Origin: Bacteroidota bacterium | GTDB lineage: Bacteria > Bacteroidota > Bacteroidia > Chitinophagales > Chitinophagaceae | DNA length: 64,000 bases | Reading direction: 5' to 3' | Assembly (NCBI GenBank): GCA_016711825.1 | Contig: JADJSG010000004.1 | Coordinates: 248,001 to 312,000, forward strand | Shown here: positions 48,885 through 56,501 of the stretch, one piece after another | Layout: the number at the start of each line of letters is the position of its first letter | How positions within the stretch are numbered: the first letter of the stretch is position 1 | Program-made: the position numbers and the translations under genes | The notes under the pieces: model-generated | What the model was told of the DNA's origin: nothing | Database searches by the model: none | What the model saw: only the letters and a program-made list of their open reading frames with translations

Positions 48885-49361
48885 TTAAAATTCGATACAC
48901 ACCAAGGCACTTTTAATGTCATCAAAGGCAATTTCAGTTTGCACGGGTGTACTCATTTCTTTTTTGTTTTTTTTTGTACTTGTTTCTTCTACAATGATGG
49001 TCGTTTCTTTTACCTCTATGAGTTTGCCAACCAAACCATCGGCACTTTCGTCATTTAAGGTAATTTCAAGTTTGCGTCCGATATTTTTTACAAATTGTCT
49101 GTATAATTTTAAAGGGGCTTCTAAACCTGGACTTGATACTTCTAAGGAATAATCGCCTTCTGGGTAAAGCCCGGCTTCTTCTGCCATTCTTCTGATTTTT
49201 CTGTTGATAGCAATGGCCTTTTCCAGGGTAAAGCCAGTATCGCTGTCAATAAATATTTTATAGTTGTTGGTTGGTTTTATTTTAAAATCTATTAAAAAAC
49301 AATCAGTCCCCTCCAGACTTTGGTTGGTAAAATCAGCAATTTGCTCTTGAGGTGTCATCAT
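48885..49361 (-). CDS. rimP: Ribosome maturation factor RimP
   Basis: A 158-aa protein needed for assembly of the 30S subunit. The N-terminal alpha/beta domain contains CFLIDFKIKPTNNYKIFIDSD and the motif EVSSPGLEAPLK, and the C-terminal SH3-like domain follows (ITLNDESADGLVGKLIEV). I choose the ATG at 49361 (a second ATG follows immediately). The upstream open frame would read through the leader hairpin. It is the first gene of rimP-nusA-infB, with a well-formed promoter at 49424-49454. Confidence 0.93.
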   Translation of the reverse strand: MMTPQEQIADFTNQSLEGTDCFLIDFKIKPTNNYKIFIDSDTGFTLEKAIAINRKIRRMAEEAGLYPEGDYSLEVSSPGLEAPLKLYRQFVKNIGRKLEITLNDESADGLVGKLIEVKETTIIVEETSTKKNKKEMSTPVQTEIAFDDIKSALVCIEF

Positions 49362-49384
49362 TGTTTTGTTTTTATAGAAAAGAA

Positions 49385-49408
49385 GAAGGGAACTAAATAG
49401 TTCCCTTC
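49385..49408 (-). promoter_or_regulatory. Leader hairpin upstream of rimP
   Basis: A perfect 10-bp stem (GAAGGGAACT / AGTTCCCTTC, 4-nt loop) lying between the predicted transcript start (about 49417) and the rimP ATG at 49361. It sits within about 10 nt of the RNA's 5' end. On the transcribed strand it is followed by TTCTTTTC, a weak U-rich run. It could protect the mRNA 5' end or act as an attenuator. Neither is proven. Confidence 0.7.
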
Positions 49409-49423
49409 CGCTCATTTCTAACG

Positions 49424-49454
49424 CAAATTTATGTCAAAATATTTGAACGAACAA
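49424..49454 (-). promoter_or_regulatory. Promoter of rimP-nusA-infB
   Basis: On the minus strand a TTG (49454-49452) and TAAATTTG (49431-49424) are separated by exactly 20 bp, an excellent match to the Bacteroidota primary-sigma consensus TTG-N17-23-TAnnTTTG. The expected start is near 49417. Confidence 0.75.
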
Positions 49455-49575
49455 GAATAAATTTAGCAAATGAAGATTATAGGATAGTACTTTCATCGCA
49501 TATTTACTGCTTGACAGCTGATTTTTGAAGGCATTATTCCTCTTTGTTTGGGTTATCAGCAAGCCTCTACGCCAT

Positions 49576-50670
49576 TTATACAATCTCACGCATCCCGTAA
49601 TAATCTATTGCCTGTTGCTTTAATGGGTTTGTGCTCCACTCCTCCCACTCGCAGGTGTATGGGTTATAACCACATTTTAACGGGGCCGAATACTGGTCTT
49701 CAGGGTTTTCAATATATGCACGACAGTCAGTGCAGATGTGCCTAAACTCACAATCCCTGCATTTCGCGATCTCGTCCTTCTTGATATGCCATACTTTCTG
49801 AAACTCCGGATTATTTACCACATCTATCAGCTTGGTATCTCTGATATTGCCATAGCTTTTGGCCATGCTAGGGCAGTTTTTAATATCACCATTGATGTCG
49901 ATAGAAATTTTACGATTGAGACAGGTGTTGTGATGCTGGGACTCGGTGAAAAGCGAAGTGTTAGCTTGAAAATAAGCTGTACTAACTCGACCACAGGAAA
50001 TAGGTTTGCCTGAAGGCTGTACCAAATAATTAACGATGCAATGACCATCAAGAAAATATAGTATTTTGTCGTCGGGCGAACAAAACATTATTATTAAAGA
50101 TATTCGTTTAAACTTAATGAAGAACTCTTGCCATTCAAAGTCGGCATTTGATTTTGTATACTCAAAATAGATTTCGATACTTCGAAATTCAGTATTATCA
50201 AATTTATTTGCAATAAAATCCAATTCACTTTTTGTTAACTTACTCTGAAATATTATTTGAAGATGGCTGCAATTTATGGCATTCAAATCAAAAATGAACG
50301 AACAAATAGTTTCGAAGTTCTCAAAAGAATTTAATTCTATTATTGAATTGATTATTGCTCCGTAGTGAGCGAAAGTTAATGGCATACTAATAAAATTCTT
50401 AATATGATCTCTATTTATCGAAAAGTGAATCAAATCATTATCCTTTAAAAAAATAAAGTATTCATCAACGATCTGAGACTCTATTTGAGAATACATTTTG
50501 TAAACATCTTGCACTAATCGATTTTTATGGCGCTTAAGAAAGCGTGACAAGCTTTTAGGTATCAAAAAAAACTTTTCTCGATAAGTGTCTACAATTAGAC
50601 ATCGTTCAAATCCATCTACAATTTGCACATTCCCATATAATGTAAAATACTTTTTTGCTTCGCTAATCAT
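49576..50670 (-). CDS. gwsS: SPASM-domain peptide maturase (grasp-with-spasm type)
   Basis: A 364-aa protein from the ATG at 50670, which has a strong Shine-Dalgarno (GGAGGA, 50682-50677), uncommon in Bacteroidota. The N-terminal half has no CxxxCxxC radical-SAM motif. The C-terminal half is a SPASM domain: CLNRKISIDINGDIKNCPSM, then KCRDCEFRHICTDCRAY, then CGYNPYTCEWEEW, enough cysteines for auxiliary iron-sulfur clusters. This layout fits the SPASM maturase of the grasp-with-spasm peptide systems, encoded beside an ATP-grasp ligase as here. Its reaction is not known. Its start overlaps the preceding 61-aa frame by 8 bp, suggesting coupled translation. Confidence 0.85.
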   Translation of the reverse strand: MISEAKKYFTLYGNVQIVDGFERCLIVDTYREKFFLIPKSLSRFLKRHKNRLVQDVYKMYSQIESQIVDEYFIFLKDNDLIHFSINRDHIKNFISMPLTFAHYGAIINSIIELNSFENFETICSFIFDLNAINCSHLQIIFQSKLTKSELDFIANKFDNTEFRSIEIYFEYTKSNADFEWQEFFIKFKRISLIIMFCSPDDKILYFLDGHCIVNYLVQPSGKPISCGRVSTAYFQANTSLFTESQHHNTCLNRKISIDINGDIKNCPSMAKSYGNIRDTKLIDVVNNPEFQKVWHIKKDEIAKCRDCEFRHICTDCRAYIENPEDQYSAPLKCGYNPYTCEWEEWSTNPLKQQAIDYYGMREIV

Positions 50671-50848
50671 AATTAATCCTCCGTGAAATTGGTTTGTTAG
50701 ATCTAACAAGAATAACATCTACTCTATATTTGTCGACACGAGCTTTTTTGTAAATAATTGGTTGCATTTTTACTTTCGAAATTCGCTTAACCTGCACTTT
50801 ATCGAAGTATACTGGCAATAATATGTCTGATTTATTATTAAGTTTCAT
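50663..50848 (-). CDS. 61-aa basic ORF coupled to the maturase genes
   Basis: A 61-residue frame with an ATGA overlap with the end of the ATP-grasp gene and an 8-bp overlap with the start of the SPASM gene. It is rich in Lys, Arg, Val and Ile (KVQVKRISKVKMQPIIYKKARVDKYRVDV), with no Gly-Gly, no Cys and no signal peptide. The tight overlaps argue that it is translated. It may be a small partner or scaffold protein of the maturases, or a second, unusual substrate. It resembles no family I know. Confidence 0.55.
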   Translation of the reverse strand: MKLNNKSDILLPVYFDKVQVKRISKVKMQPIIYKKARVDKYRVDVILVRSNKPISRRINYD

Positions 50849-51804
50849 CTTATAAATTTCGAAATAATTAACTGATCTGCCAACTCTTTCTCTAAATAAT
50901 AATTACACGGGTGACCAATAAATGTAAATTGACCAACTGGATTAATTTCAAGAAAAATATACTCTCCCGTATCACGAACAATCATATCAATAGAACATGT
51001 CTTTAGTTGAAAATAATTGATAATCTTTTTAAGCTTAGTTTCCAAAAATCTTGGAATTTTGTAAGGTGCATACCTATTAGGATTCTCTAAATCGTAATTT
51101 CGAAAATCTAATTTTGTTCTTTTATTAGCCTGGGACATAATTGCACACGAATAAAAACTACCAGCTAGATAAAAAATTCTGATTTCAAAGTCTTTATTTA
51201 TATATTCTACAAACAAACTTGGAAAAAACTTATCAGGGAGTTTTTTAAAATCATTTTGAGAAAATAATTTAGTTAATGTTGTGTATAAATGACTACCGTG
51301 TAATTCAAACATCCCATTTGCAATAGATTTAACTATAATTTTTTGATGAATCCGCATAAAGTCCCATACATCAGATTTTGAATTTGTTACAATATAATTT
51401 GGAGTCTGTAACTTATTGTCCATAGCGATGTCGAAAGTTTGTAATCTATTTAATTCAGCATTACCAAAAGTACCAAAATTTCGCCCTGATTTTATTAACC
51501 AATTAAGGTAATATTCTAGTGTGTCATATTCTATAATTGCATGTGATTTCTCTAATTGGTCCAAATCACTATTTTCTACTAACCCTGCAATTAAATTTAA
51601 AGCGCCTCTTCTATACCAAAATAAATCGCTTCCAAAGTCGCTCCAAGTTAAACCTTTTGCAAAGGCTTTTTTCTTTTTACTTACAAACACATTGAAGTCA
51701 ATTGAATCAGGAAATATTAAATTATAATCTTCACTTTTACTCTCAAGCCACTTACAAATTAGGTAAACAGTCTGCTCGTTTTCTTCTGTAAATATATTAA
51801 TCAT
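50845..51804 (-). CDS. gwsG: ATP-grasp peptide ligase (grasp-with-spasm type)
   Basis: A 319-aa ATP-grasp enzyme related to graspetide (microviridin-type) ligases. LFWYRRGALNL near residue 61 matches the WxRR motif of that group, a lysine-rich nucleotide-binding segment follows (IVKSIANGMFELHG), and the end carries the Mg-binding FLEINPVGQFTFIG. Graspetide ligases join Asp/Glu side chains to Ser/Thr/Lys in a precursor peptide using ATP. Here the likely substrate is the 82-aa protein encoded upstream. It sits 10 bp after the secreted-protein gene and overlaps the 61-aa ORF. Confidence 0.87.
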   Translation of the reverse strand: MINIFTEENEQTVYLICKWLESKSEDYNLIFPDSIDFNVFVSKKKKAFAKGLTWSDFGSDLFWYRRGALNLIAGLVENSDLDQLEKSHAIIEYDTLEYYLNWLIKSGRNFGTFGNAELNRLQTFDIAMDNKLQTPNYIVTNSKSDVWDFMRIHQKIIVKSIANGMFELHGSHLYTTLTKLFSQNDFKKLPDKFFPSLFVEYINKDFEIRIFYLAGSFYSCAIMSQANKRTKLDFRNYDLENPNRYAPYKIPRFLETKLKKIINYFQLKTCSIDMIVRDTGEYIFLEINPVGQFTFIGHPCNYYLEKELADQLIISKFIR

Positions 51805-51814
51805 TAAAAATATG

Positions 51815-52681
51815 TTATTTAAAATTTTCTAGAATAAAATGATCTCTATCGTCTGCGCAATGCACAACCATAATATACTGAGAATTAAATCCAACCATTC
51901 TTTTTCGTAATCGCTGAAAATTATACATGAAGTTTATAAATAATGTTTCAAGGCTAGTTTGATATTCCAATTGATTATTCATTAATTGCTTATTTATCCT
52001 TAACGTTTCCTCTACAAAAGAAATTGTGCTCAAATTCTGAAATGGATTTCTGCATAAAAAAAACTGTTTGTCAGCCTTTTTTACTTTTTTGAAATAATAC
52101 TGCAAAAAATCCATGGTAGTTCTAAAGAAGTATTTTTGAAATACTGCATTTGAGAAATTGGGTATTGGTATACAAAAACATTTCTCAACATTATCAAACT
52201 CTGTAATCCTAAAAAGATATGTTGCTGTGAGTTCAGTATATGCCTCCATACATGCTATTTTTTTTTGTACAGACAATTCCATAAATTTAAAAAAAGAAAT
52301 ATAATTTTCAACAATTAAATGCAAAAAAACTAAAGACCTTTTAGAGTCAATTTCAAACCTAAGACTATCATCCTGAATATTCGTATAATTAAATGTTGGT
52401 ATTCCTATTTTAGTAAACAATTTGATCAAATTATAAGAATTGATTGAGTCAGTCACATTAACTGAACGCATATGGTTAGTATCTATTTTTGAGTTCCTTG
52501 TACTTATATCACGTAGATGAATGTTGTGAATACTGTCAATATACTCATTTATTACATCATTTGTTGTAGCTATATTACGAAACTGCTTTATTTCGTCATC
52601 AATTTTAACCCAAGAGTAAAAAAGTTGAGCAGATGCAAAATCTGTGACAACTAAGTTGAACAGCAATAAGATCCACTTCAT
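51815..52681 (-). CDS. Secreted protein of unknown function in RiPP cluster
   Basis: A 288-aa protein from the ATG at 52681. It begins with a signal peptide (MKWILLLFNLVVTDFASAQ). The mature part is largely alpha-helical by composition, with many Phe, Tyr, Lys and Asn (YFFRTTMDFLQYYFKKVKKADKQF) and a conserved-looking end VVHCADDRDHF. No family was recognised. It lies between the precursor gene (13 bp upstream) and the ATP-grasp gene (10 bp downstream), so it is likely to belong to the peptide system, perhaps as an export, immunity or peptide-binding factor. Confidence 0.7.
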   Translation of the reverse strand: MKWILLLFNLVVTDFASAQLFYSWVKIDDEIKQFRNIATTNDVINEYIDSIHNIHLRDISTRNSKIDTNHMRSVNVTDSINSYNLIKLFTKIGIPTFNYTNIQDDSLRFEIDSKRSLVFLHLIVENYISFFKFMELSVQKKIACMEAYTELTATYLFRITEFDNVEKCFCIPIPNFSNAVFQKYFFRTTMDFLQYYFKKVKKADKQFFLCRNPFQNLSTISFVEETLRINKQLMNNQLEYQTSLETLFINFMYNFQRLRKRMVGFNSQYIMVVHCADDRDHFILENFK

Positions 52682-52694
52682 AACATGAAAATGA

Positions 52695-52943
52695 CTAATG
52701 AAAATCCCATTTGACGGTTGATTTGTATTTACCATCTAATAAAAGGGTAGCTTTAGTATCACGTGTTTGACCCCAAGCATTATTAATTTCGCTTGGTTCT
52801 GGCCCACTTGCCAATGTGACTTTTGAACCACCTATATGCAAACCATTAACCACAGGATCTTGTATTTCAGATCCAGTTAAACTTACAGTTTTAATACTCG
52901 CGAATTTCGAACCATTCAATGATTCCAATTTATTTTTTATCAT
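52695..52943 (-). CDS. gwsA: Candidate RiPP precursor peptide
   Basis: An 82-aa peptide without signal peptide or Cys. The first ~40 residues look like a leader: MIKNKLESLNGSKF, then KTVSLTGSEIQDP, and a Gly-Gly at HIGGSK, the kind of double-glycine leader end used by Bacteroidota precursor peptides. The last ~43 residues are rich in Thr, Ser, Lys, Asp and Glu (GQTRDTKATLLLDGKYKST), the side chains an ATP-grasp ligase can join. Its place directly upstream of the maturase genes fits a substrate. I did not match it to a named precursor family, so the symbol is by context. Confidence 0.7.
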   Translation of the reverse strand: MIKNKLESLNGSKFASIKTVSLTGSEIQDPVVNGLHIGGSKVTLASGPEPSEINNAWGQTRDTKATLLLDGKYKSTVKWDFH

Positions 52944-52968
52944 AAAATATTTTTTAGTTGGTTAAAAA

Positions 52969-53763
52969 TTAATATTGCCAGTTTAAGCCATTCATGATAA
53001 TGCTAAAGGTATCTGCATTTTCGGTAGAGGCTGCCAGTTTATACACCGATTTGAATATTAAGTTATAATAGACGCTACGGTTAATGGTAGAAGGTACAAT
53101 GGCAGTTTGGGTAGAAGCGCCTATTTGTATTTCGGTAAACAGGAAATTTGCCCCACCTATTCCGTTATTAATAAACAGCCTTATCATGCCTTGGGTAGTG
53201 CTTGCCTGCCCTTTAATATGTACAGTTTCAAGTGTAGTTCCCTTTTGGGTAGCTGTCATTATATTTTGTATAGTACCTGTACCATCGAGGTTGGGGTTGG
53301 CTGTATTTACAAGGCCCAGCCCATTATTGGCTGAGCGTTTCATGTGGTCGCAACATGCAGGCGTGGCAGGGTAAACCCAATCAAGCCCTTCGGCAATAAT
53401 ATTAAATGATTCTGCATTTTCGGTACTTACATAAAGCCTATTACCTGCTGCCAGGTTAATATCAAGCGAAATTCTAGTTTCAAATGAGGGTTCCACTGCG
53501 GTAGGTGTCATGGCAGGTACGGGTACTTCCTGTAGCAATTGGGTACCAGTAGAGTCGTTTACAAAAAAGCGTATCATACCTTGGGTAGTAGCCTGGGTAG
53601 CCTTAATTATTACTGAGTTGATAATAGTGCCATTAGCAGCACCAGTCAGTAATCCAGTTAAAGCACCTGTGCCGTCAAGGTTGGCATTGGCAGTGGCAAT
53701 GTTTACCATACCCGTATTGGCTGAGAGTTCGGAGTAATCCGTAAAATTAAAGGTAGTTTCCAT
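52969..53763 (-). CDS. Protein with two repeated domains, phage-structural-like
   Basis: A 264-aa protein made of two similar halves of about 125 residues. In each, SANTGMVNIATANANLDGTG (first) or SANNGLGLVNTANPNLDGTG (second) opens the unit, followed by a strand-rich region (ATTQGMIRFFVNDSTG / STTQGMIRLFINNGIG) and a closing ENAESFNIIAEGLDW / ENADTFSIIMNGLNW. No signal peptide is present. Similar proteins occur in Bacteroidota next to phage- or contractile-tail-like genes, but none are here. It is the first gene of the RiPP run, 25 bp upstream of the precursor gene, and its role in it is unknown. Confidence 0.7.
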   Translation of the reverse strand: METTFNFTDYSELSANTGMVNIATANANLDGTGALTGLLTGAANGTIINSVIIKATQATTQGMIRFFVNDSTGTQLLQEVPVPAMTPTAVEPSFETRISLDINLAAGNRLYVSTENAESFNIIAEGLDWVYPATPACCDHMKRSANNGLGLVNTANPNLDGTGTIQNIMTATQKGTTLETVHIKGQASTTQGMIRLFINNGIGGANFLFTEIQIGASTQTAIVPSTINRSVYYNLIFKSVYKLAASTENADTFSIIMNGLNWQY

Positions 53764-53804
53764 AGTTGTTGGTTTTATAAAGGTAAAATAATGATTTGTT
53801 AATT

Positions 53805-53812
53805 CAAAAGTA
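53805..53812 (-). promoter_or_regulatory. Putative -7 box of the RiPP operon
   Basis: On the minus strand TACTTTTG matches TAnnTTTG. It lies about 40 bp before the ATG at 53763 and is preceded by a long A/T run (poly-T of about 14 on the plus strand). No clear TTG is seen at the -33 position. Confidence 0.45.
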
Positions 53813-54259
53813 TTTTTTTTTTTTCTGAAAAAACTTAAATTAATTAATCTTTAACATATGTTTAGCAATATATTTCATTCATTTTAAGTGAATTGATACG
53901 CCACTTTTTCTTGAGGCATAAAAAAATATTCCCAGTGCTAAATATTACCTTCTACACATTATAAATAGACCAAATGAATTTAATAATAACAACGACACAT
54001 TAAAAAATAATTCATTTGGTATTAGCTTAATGATAAGGTGTGTGGGTATTATACCGAACTCTTTCAAACTACTTTTTAAATACATTTGGTATAAGTTGAA
54101 CATATCTGAATATTTGAGCTATAAATGAAGAAAACCATATTTAAAAATAGTATCTTGTAAAAACGTCGACTAGCAATAAATCTGGGTTTGTGCCAGTAAT
54201 AACAACTCCTAATAATCAATTGTAACATAGTATAAAGCTATGGGTGATAATCAGCTCTG

Positions 54260-54286
54260 TGGGATGTTCGGCTCTGTGGCATCCCA
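54260..54286. repeat. REP-like hairpin beside the transposase remnant
   Basis: TGGGATG and CATCCCA form a 7-bp stem. The loop contains TTCGGCTCTGTGG, and a related CTCTGTGG lies just before it, so the region is a small repeat. An outer pair (CTATGGG 54238-54244 and CCCATAG 54283-54289) can also form. The part GTTCGGCTCTG (54266-54276) has its exact inverted copy CAGAGCCGAAC at 54951-54961, on the other side of the transposase remnant. Confidence 0.6.
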
Positions 54287-54331
54287 TAGGCTAGATAAAA
54301 AAGATTCTCTGAACCGACTGTAAGCATGCTT

Positions 54332-54877
54332 TTATTTAAATTCCACATCTAAAATACCTTTTCGTACTCCAAAATAAACAATACAACTACTGTGATAACA
54401 ATCCTCTTCTCACTCTTTTATTTTACTGATACCAGATTCAAATGTATATAATTTAGTTTGGTTTCAAAAAAACAGGACTTGTATTTTCAACGCCATGATA
54501 ACCTTATTACCAAAACCAAATTTTATCCTCTTTCATTATTAACCATAATAACCCTGTCTGACGAACAGGCAGGCAATTTCGACGACTTCCCTTTTGATTA
54601 CTTTCTATAGCTTTTACTATATTACTTGATGTGAATTTTTAAAATCTCGTATACTGACACTTAGATTATTTGTTTCACTTCGCAATATCAAGTGAATGTG
54701 ATTACTCATAATTACCAAAGCATAAATTATCAAACCTTTCTCTTTTTGGCAAAAACGTAAACTATCTAAAACAATGTCAAAATAAATACTACGAGTAAAA
54801 AACCTCTGCACATTTTATCCTGTAAAGGTTAAATAATACATACCTTGTTGGTCATATGTTTTAAATTCAAATAACAT
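54332..54877 (-). pseudogene. RAYT / IS200-like (Y1) transposase remnant
   Basis: Reading all minus-strand frames reconstructs a decayed REP-associated tyrosine transposase. It starts MLFEFKTYDQQGMYYLTFTG, has an in-frame TAA (54817-54815), then continues LRFCQKEKGLIIYALVIMSN and HIHLIL (the HUH motif MSNHIHLI), with a frameshift near 54625. Then SNIVKAIESNQKGSRRN appears, an inserted repeat (54553-54573), LLWLIMKEDK, further stops, GYHGVENTSP, NYIHLNLVS, and the family-typical end EEDCYHSSCIVYFGVRKGIL then DVEFK and a stop at 54332. At least three stops and several frameshifts make it non-functional. Confidence 0.8.
54553..54573. repeat. Short palindromic repeat inserted in transposase remnant
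   Basis: CCTGTCTG and CAGGCAGG surround ACGAA, giving an 8-bp stem with one G-U pair. It interrupts the transposase reading (SRRN before, LLWL after) by exactly eight codons, as expected if a small palindromic element inserted there. Confidence 0.6.
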
Positions 54878-54950
54878 TACTTTAAGATAATTGCTTTTTT
54901 ACAAAACTTAGAGCTCAGAGAACTCTTTTTAATTGTAGTACGAGATAAAG

Positions 54951-54961
54951 CAGAGCCGAAC
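54951..54961. repeat. Inverted partner of the 54266-54276 repeat
   Basis: CAGAGCCGAAC is the exact reverse complement of GTTCGGCTCTG at 54266-54276. The two copies flank the transposase remnant (54332-54877), as expected for REP-like ends around a RAYT element. Between here and 55197 no gene is visible. AATAGCGT (54968-54975) and ACGCTATT (55035-55042) form a further 8-bp inverted pair. Confidence 0.55.
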
Positions 54962-55197
54962 GTATAGAATAGCGTGTGCAAGTCTATATCAATTTATTTG
55001 AATGAACAACTATAAATTTGAGTTCGCACGAGCGACGCTATTGTGCAAAGCTCCTATCCTTAGCAACCTATTCAATTTTGAGATACATATTCTCTCATAT
55101 TGTAGAAATGTTAATAAAGTGCATTATTAAGCTAAATTGTTTAGATTTGATATACCAAATTAATTCCTAAAATATTAACCCCTACAAATCACACACT

Positions 55198-56418
55198 ATG
55201 AAAAGCAAATTTTCAAATTCTCAAACATTCATTACTACACCCTCACAAAATGACCCTGGCTTATTTGTCACAGGTACTGGTGTCATAGATATTGGGGTAA
55301 CTGGCTTTCAAAATGACGCTAAAGGTTTTTTTTATTTGAGAACTGACTATAATTTAAATAATTTAGATTTCGTGTCGTTAGACGAGGTAAATGGTAGCCA
55401 CTTTTATGCAGGAGGAAATCTTCATTATGATGTAAATACAGATGATATCTATGTATCTGGAACGGTAACAACGGCAGGTGATAACGCCTTTTTCTTTGAT
55501 ATGATTCAAGATGTATCCACTACACCCTTAATAAATAGTTTTTCCTTAGATCCTTTGAACTGGAACGGCCAAATCGGTGTGAAAACTTTACCGGCTTCCA
55601 CTGTTGATGGATATCCTAAAAGCGGATGGATAGCGGCTACAGCGTCAGATGGCAACAGAGTTGCCGGAAGAGTTTGTATAAATACCGGAGCAGGTACTGT
55701 AAGTTTGCCTGTTATAATGACCACAACATTTAACGCAACTGACTTTAGTAATTGGACAACAGCGCAATCGACTGCTATATACTATTATCCACGAACCTTA
55801 AATACGATTGCTCCTGTTCAGTTTTATCTCGGGCAAAGTCATAATCAAATATGGCATCCTAACCACTCAAGCATTGAATATCTTTCTGGAGGAAACCCTA
55901 CGGAGGAATTTGGACTTACCGGCTTGAATAATACTACAGGAGGACCGAAAGCAGTATTAAACTTTATTGACATCAGTTATGACAATGATTGCAATTACCA
56001 GTCAGATCATTTGGGGTTAGACTTGTGGCCTGTTATTGCTGTAGGTGTGGTTGATGTAATTGTTGGAACTCCTGGACAAACCGTCACAACGCCAAACTAT
56101 AATACGCCAACTGTAACAATTCCTAGTCATCTTTTTTGCACAAATGTCCCATTCAAATCTGAAGTAAATTCTGACAATCAAATTGCAGTATTTGAGTACA
56201 ACTTAAAGAGTGATAATAATAAAATAATTATGAACTGCGATACCGGAGATGCATATCTGCAAATTTTGAATATTTACGGAGAGATAGTATTAAATAGTAA
56301 AATAAATAACTCATTAATTGATCTCGATGTGAATCATTTTCAACCGGGCATATATTTATTAAAAGTAAGCGATTCTTGTAATCTAAATAAAGTCATTAAG
56401 AAATTTGTAATTAGATAA
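55198..56418 (+). CDS. T9SS sorting-domain protein lacking a signal peptide
   Basis: A 406-aa protein whose C-terminus is a T9SS type A sorting domain (YLQILNIYGEIVLNSKI ... PGIYLLKVSD ... KKFVIR). The body is Asn/Thr/Gly-rich and probably beta-structured. The N-terminus (MKSKFSNSQTFITTPSQNDP) has no hydrophobic run, and a TAA lies in frame a short distance upstream. T9SS cargo needs a Sec signal, so either the 5' part was lost, a frameshift hides it, or the gene is no longer functional. It lies 1.4 kb from the RiPP operon on the opposite strand. Confidence 0.75.
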   Translation: MKSKFSNSQTFITTPSQNDPGLFVTGTGVIDIGVTGFQNDAKGFFYLRTDYNLNNLDFVSLDEVNGSHFYAGGNLHYDVNTDDIYVSGTVTTAGDNAFFFDMIQDVSTTPLINSFSLDPLNWNGQIGVKTLPASTVDGYPKSGWIAATASDGNRVAGRVCINTGAGTVSLPVIMTTTFNATDFSNWTTAQSTAIYYYPRTLNTIAPVQFYLGQSHNQIWHPNHSSIEYLSGGNPTEEFGLTGLNNTTGGPKAVLNFIDISYDNDCNYQSDHLGLDLWPVIAVGVVDVIVGTPGQTVTTPNYNTPTVTIPSHLFCTNVPFKSEVNSDNQIAVFEYNLKSDNNKIIMNCDTGDAYLQILNIYGEIVLNSKINNSLIDLDVNHFQPGIYLLKVSDSCNLNKVIKKFVIR

Positions 56419-56501
56419 TTATCATTGGGAATATGATTTTAAATATTTTATCAAATGCAAAAAGGTTCTCACATAAATTTCAATAGAAAATAACTATCAA
56501 T

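Noticed and set aside
50663..50848. 61-aa ORF as the main RiPP precursor
   Set aside because: It has no Gly-Gly, no leader-like segment and few acidic residues for ligation; the 82-aa protein upstream is a better candidate.
53764..55197. tRNA, CRISPR or origin signals in the long gap
   Set aside because: No cloverleaf, no regularly spaced repeats and no DnaA-box cluster seen; the gap is explained mainly by the transposase remnant.
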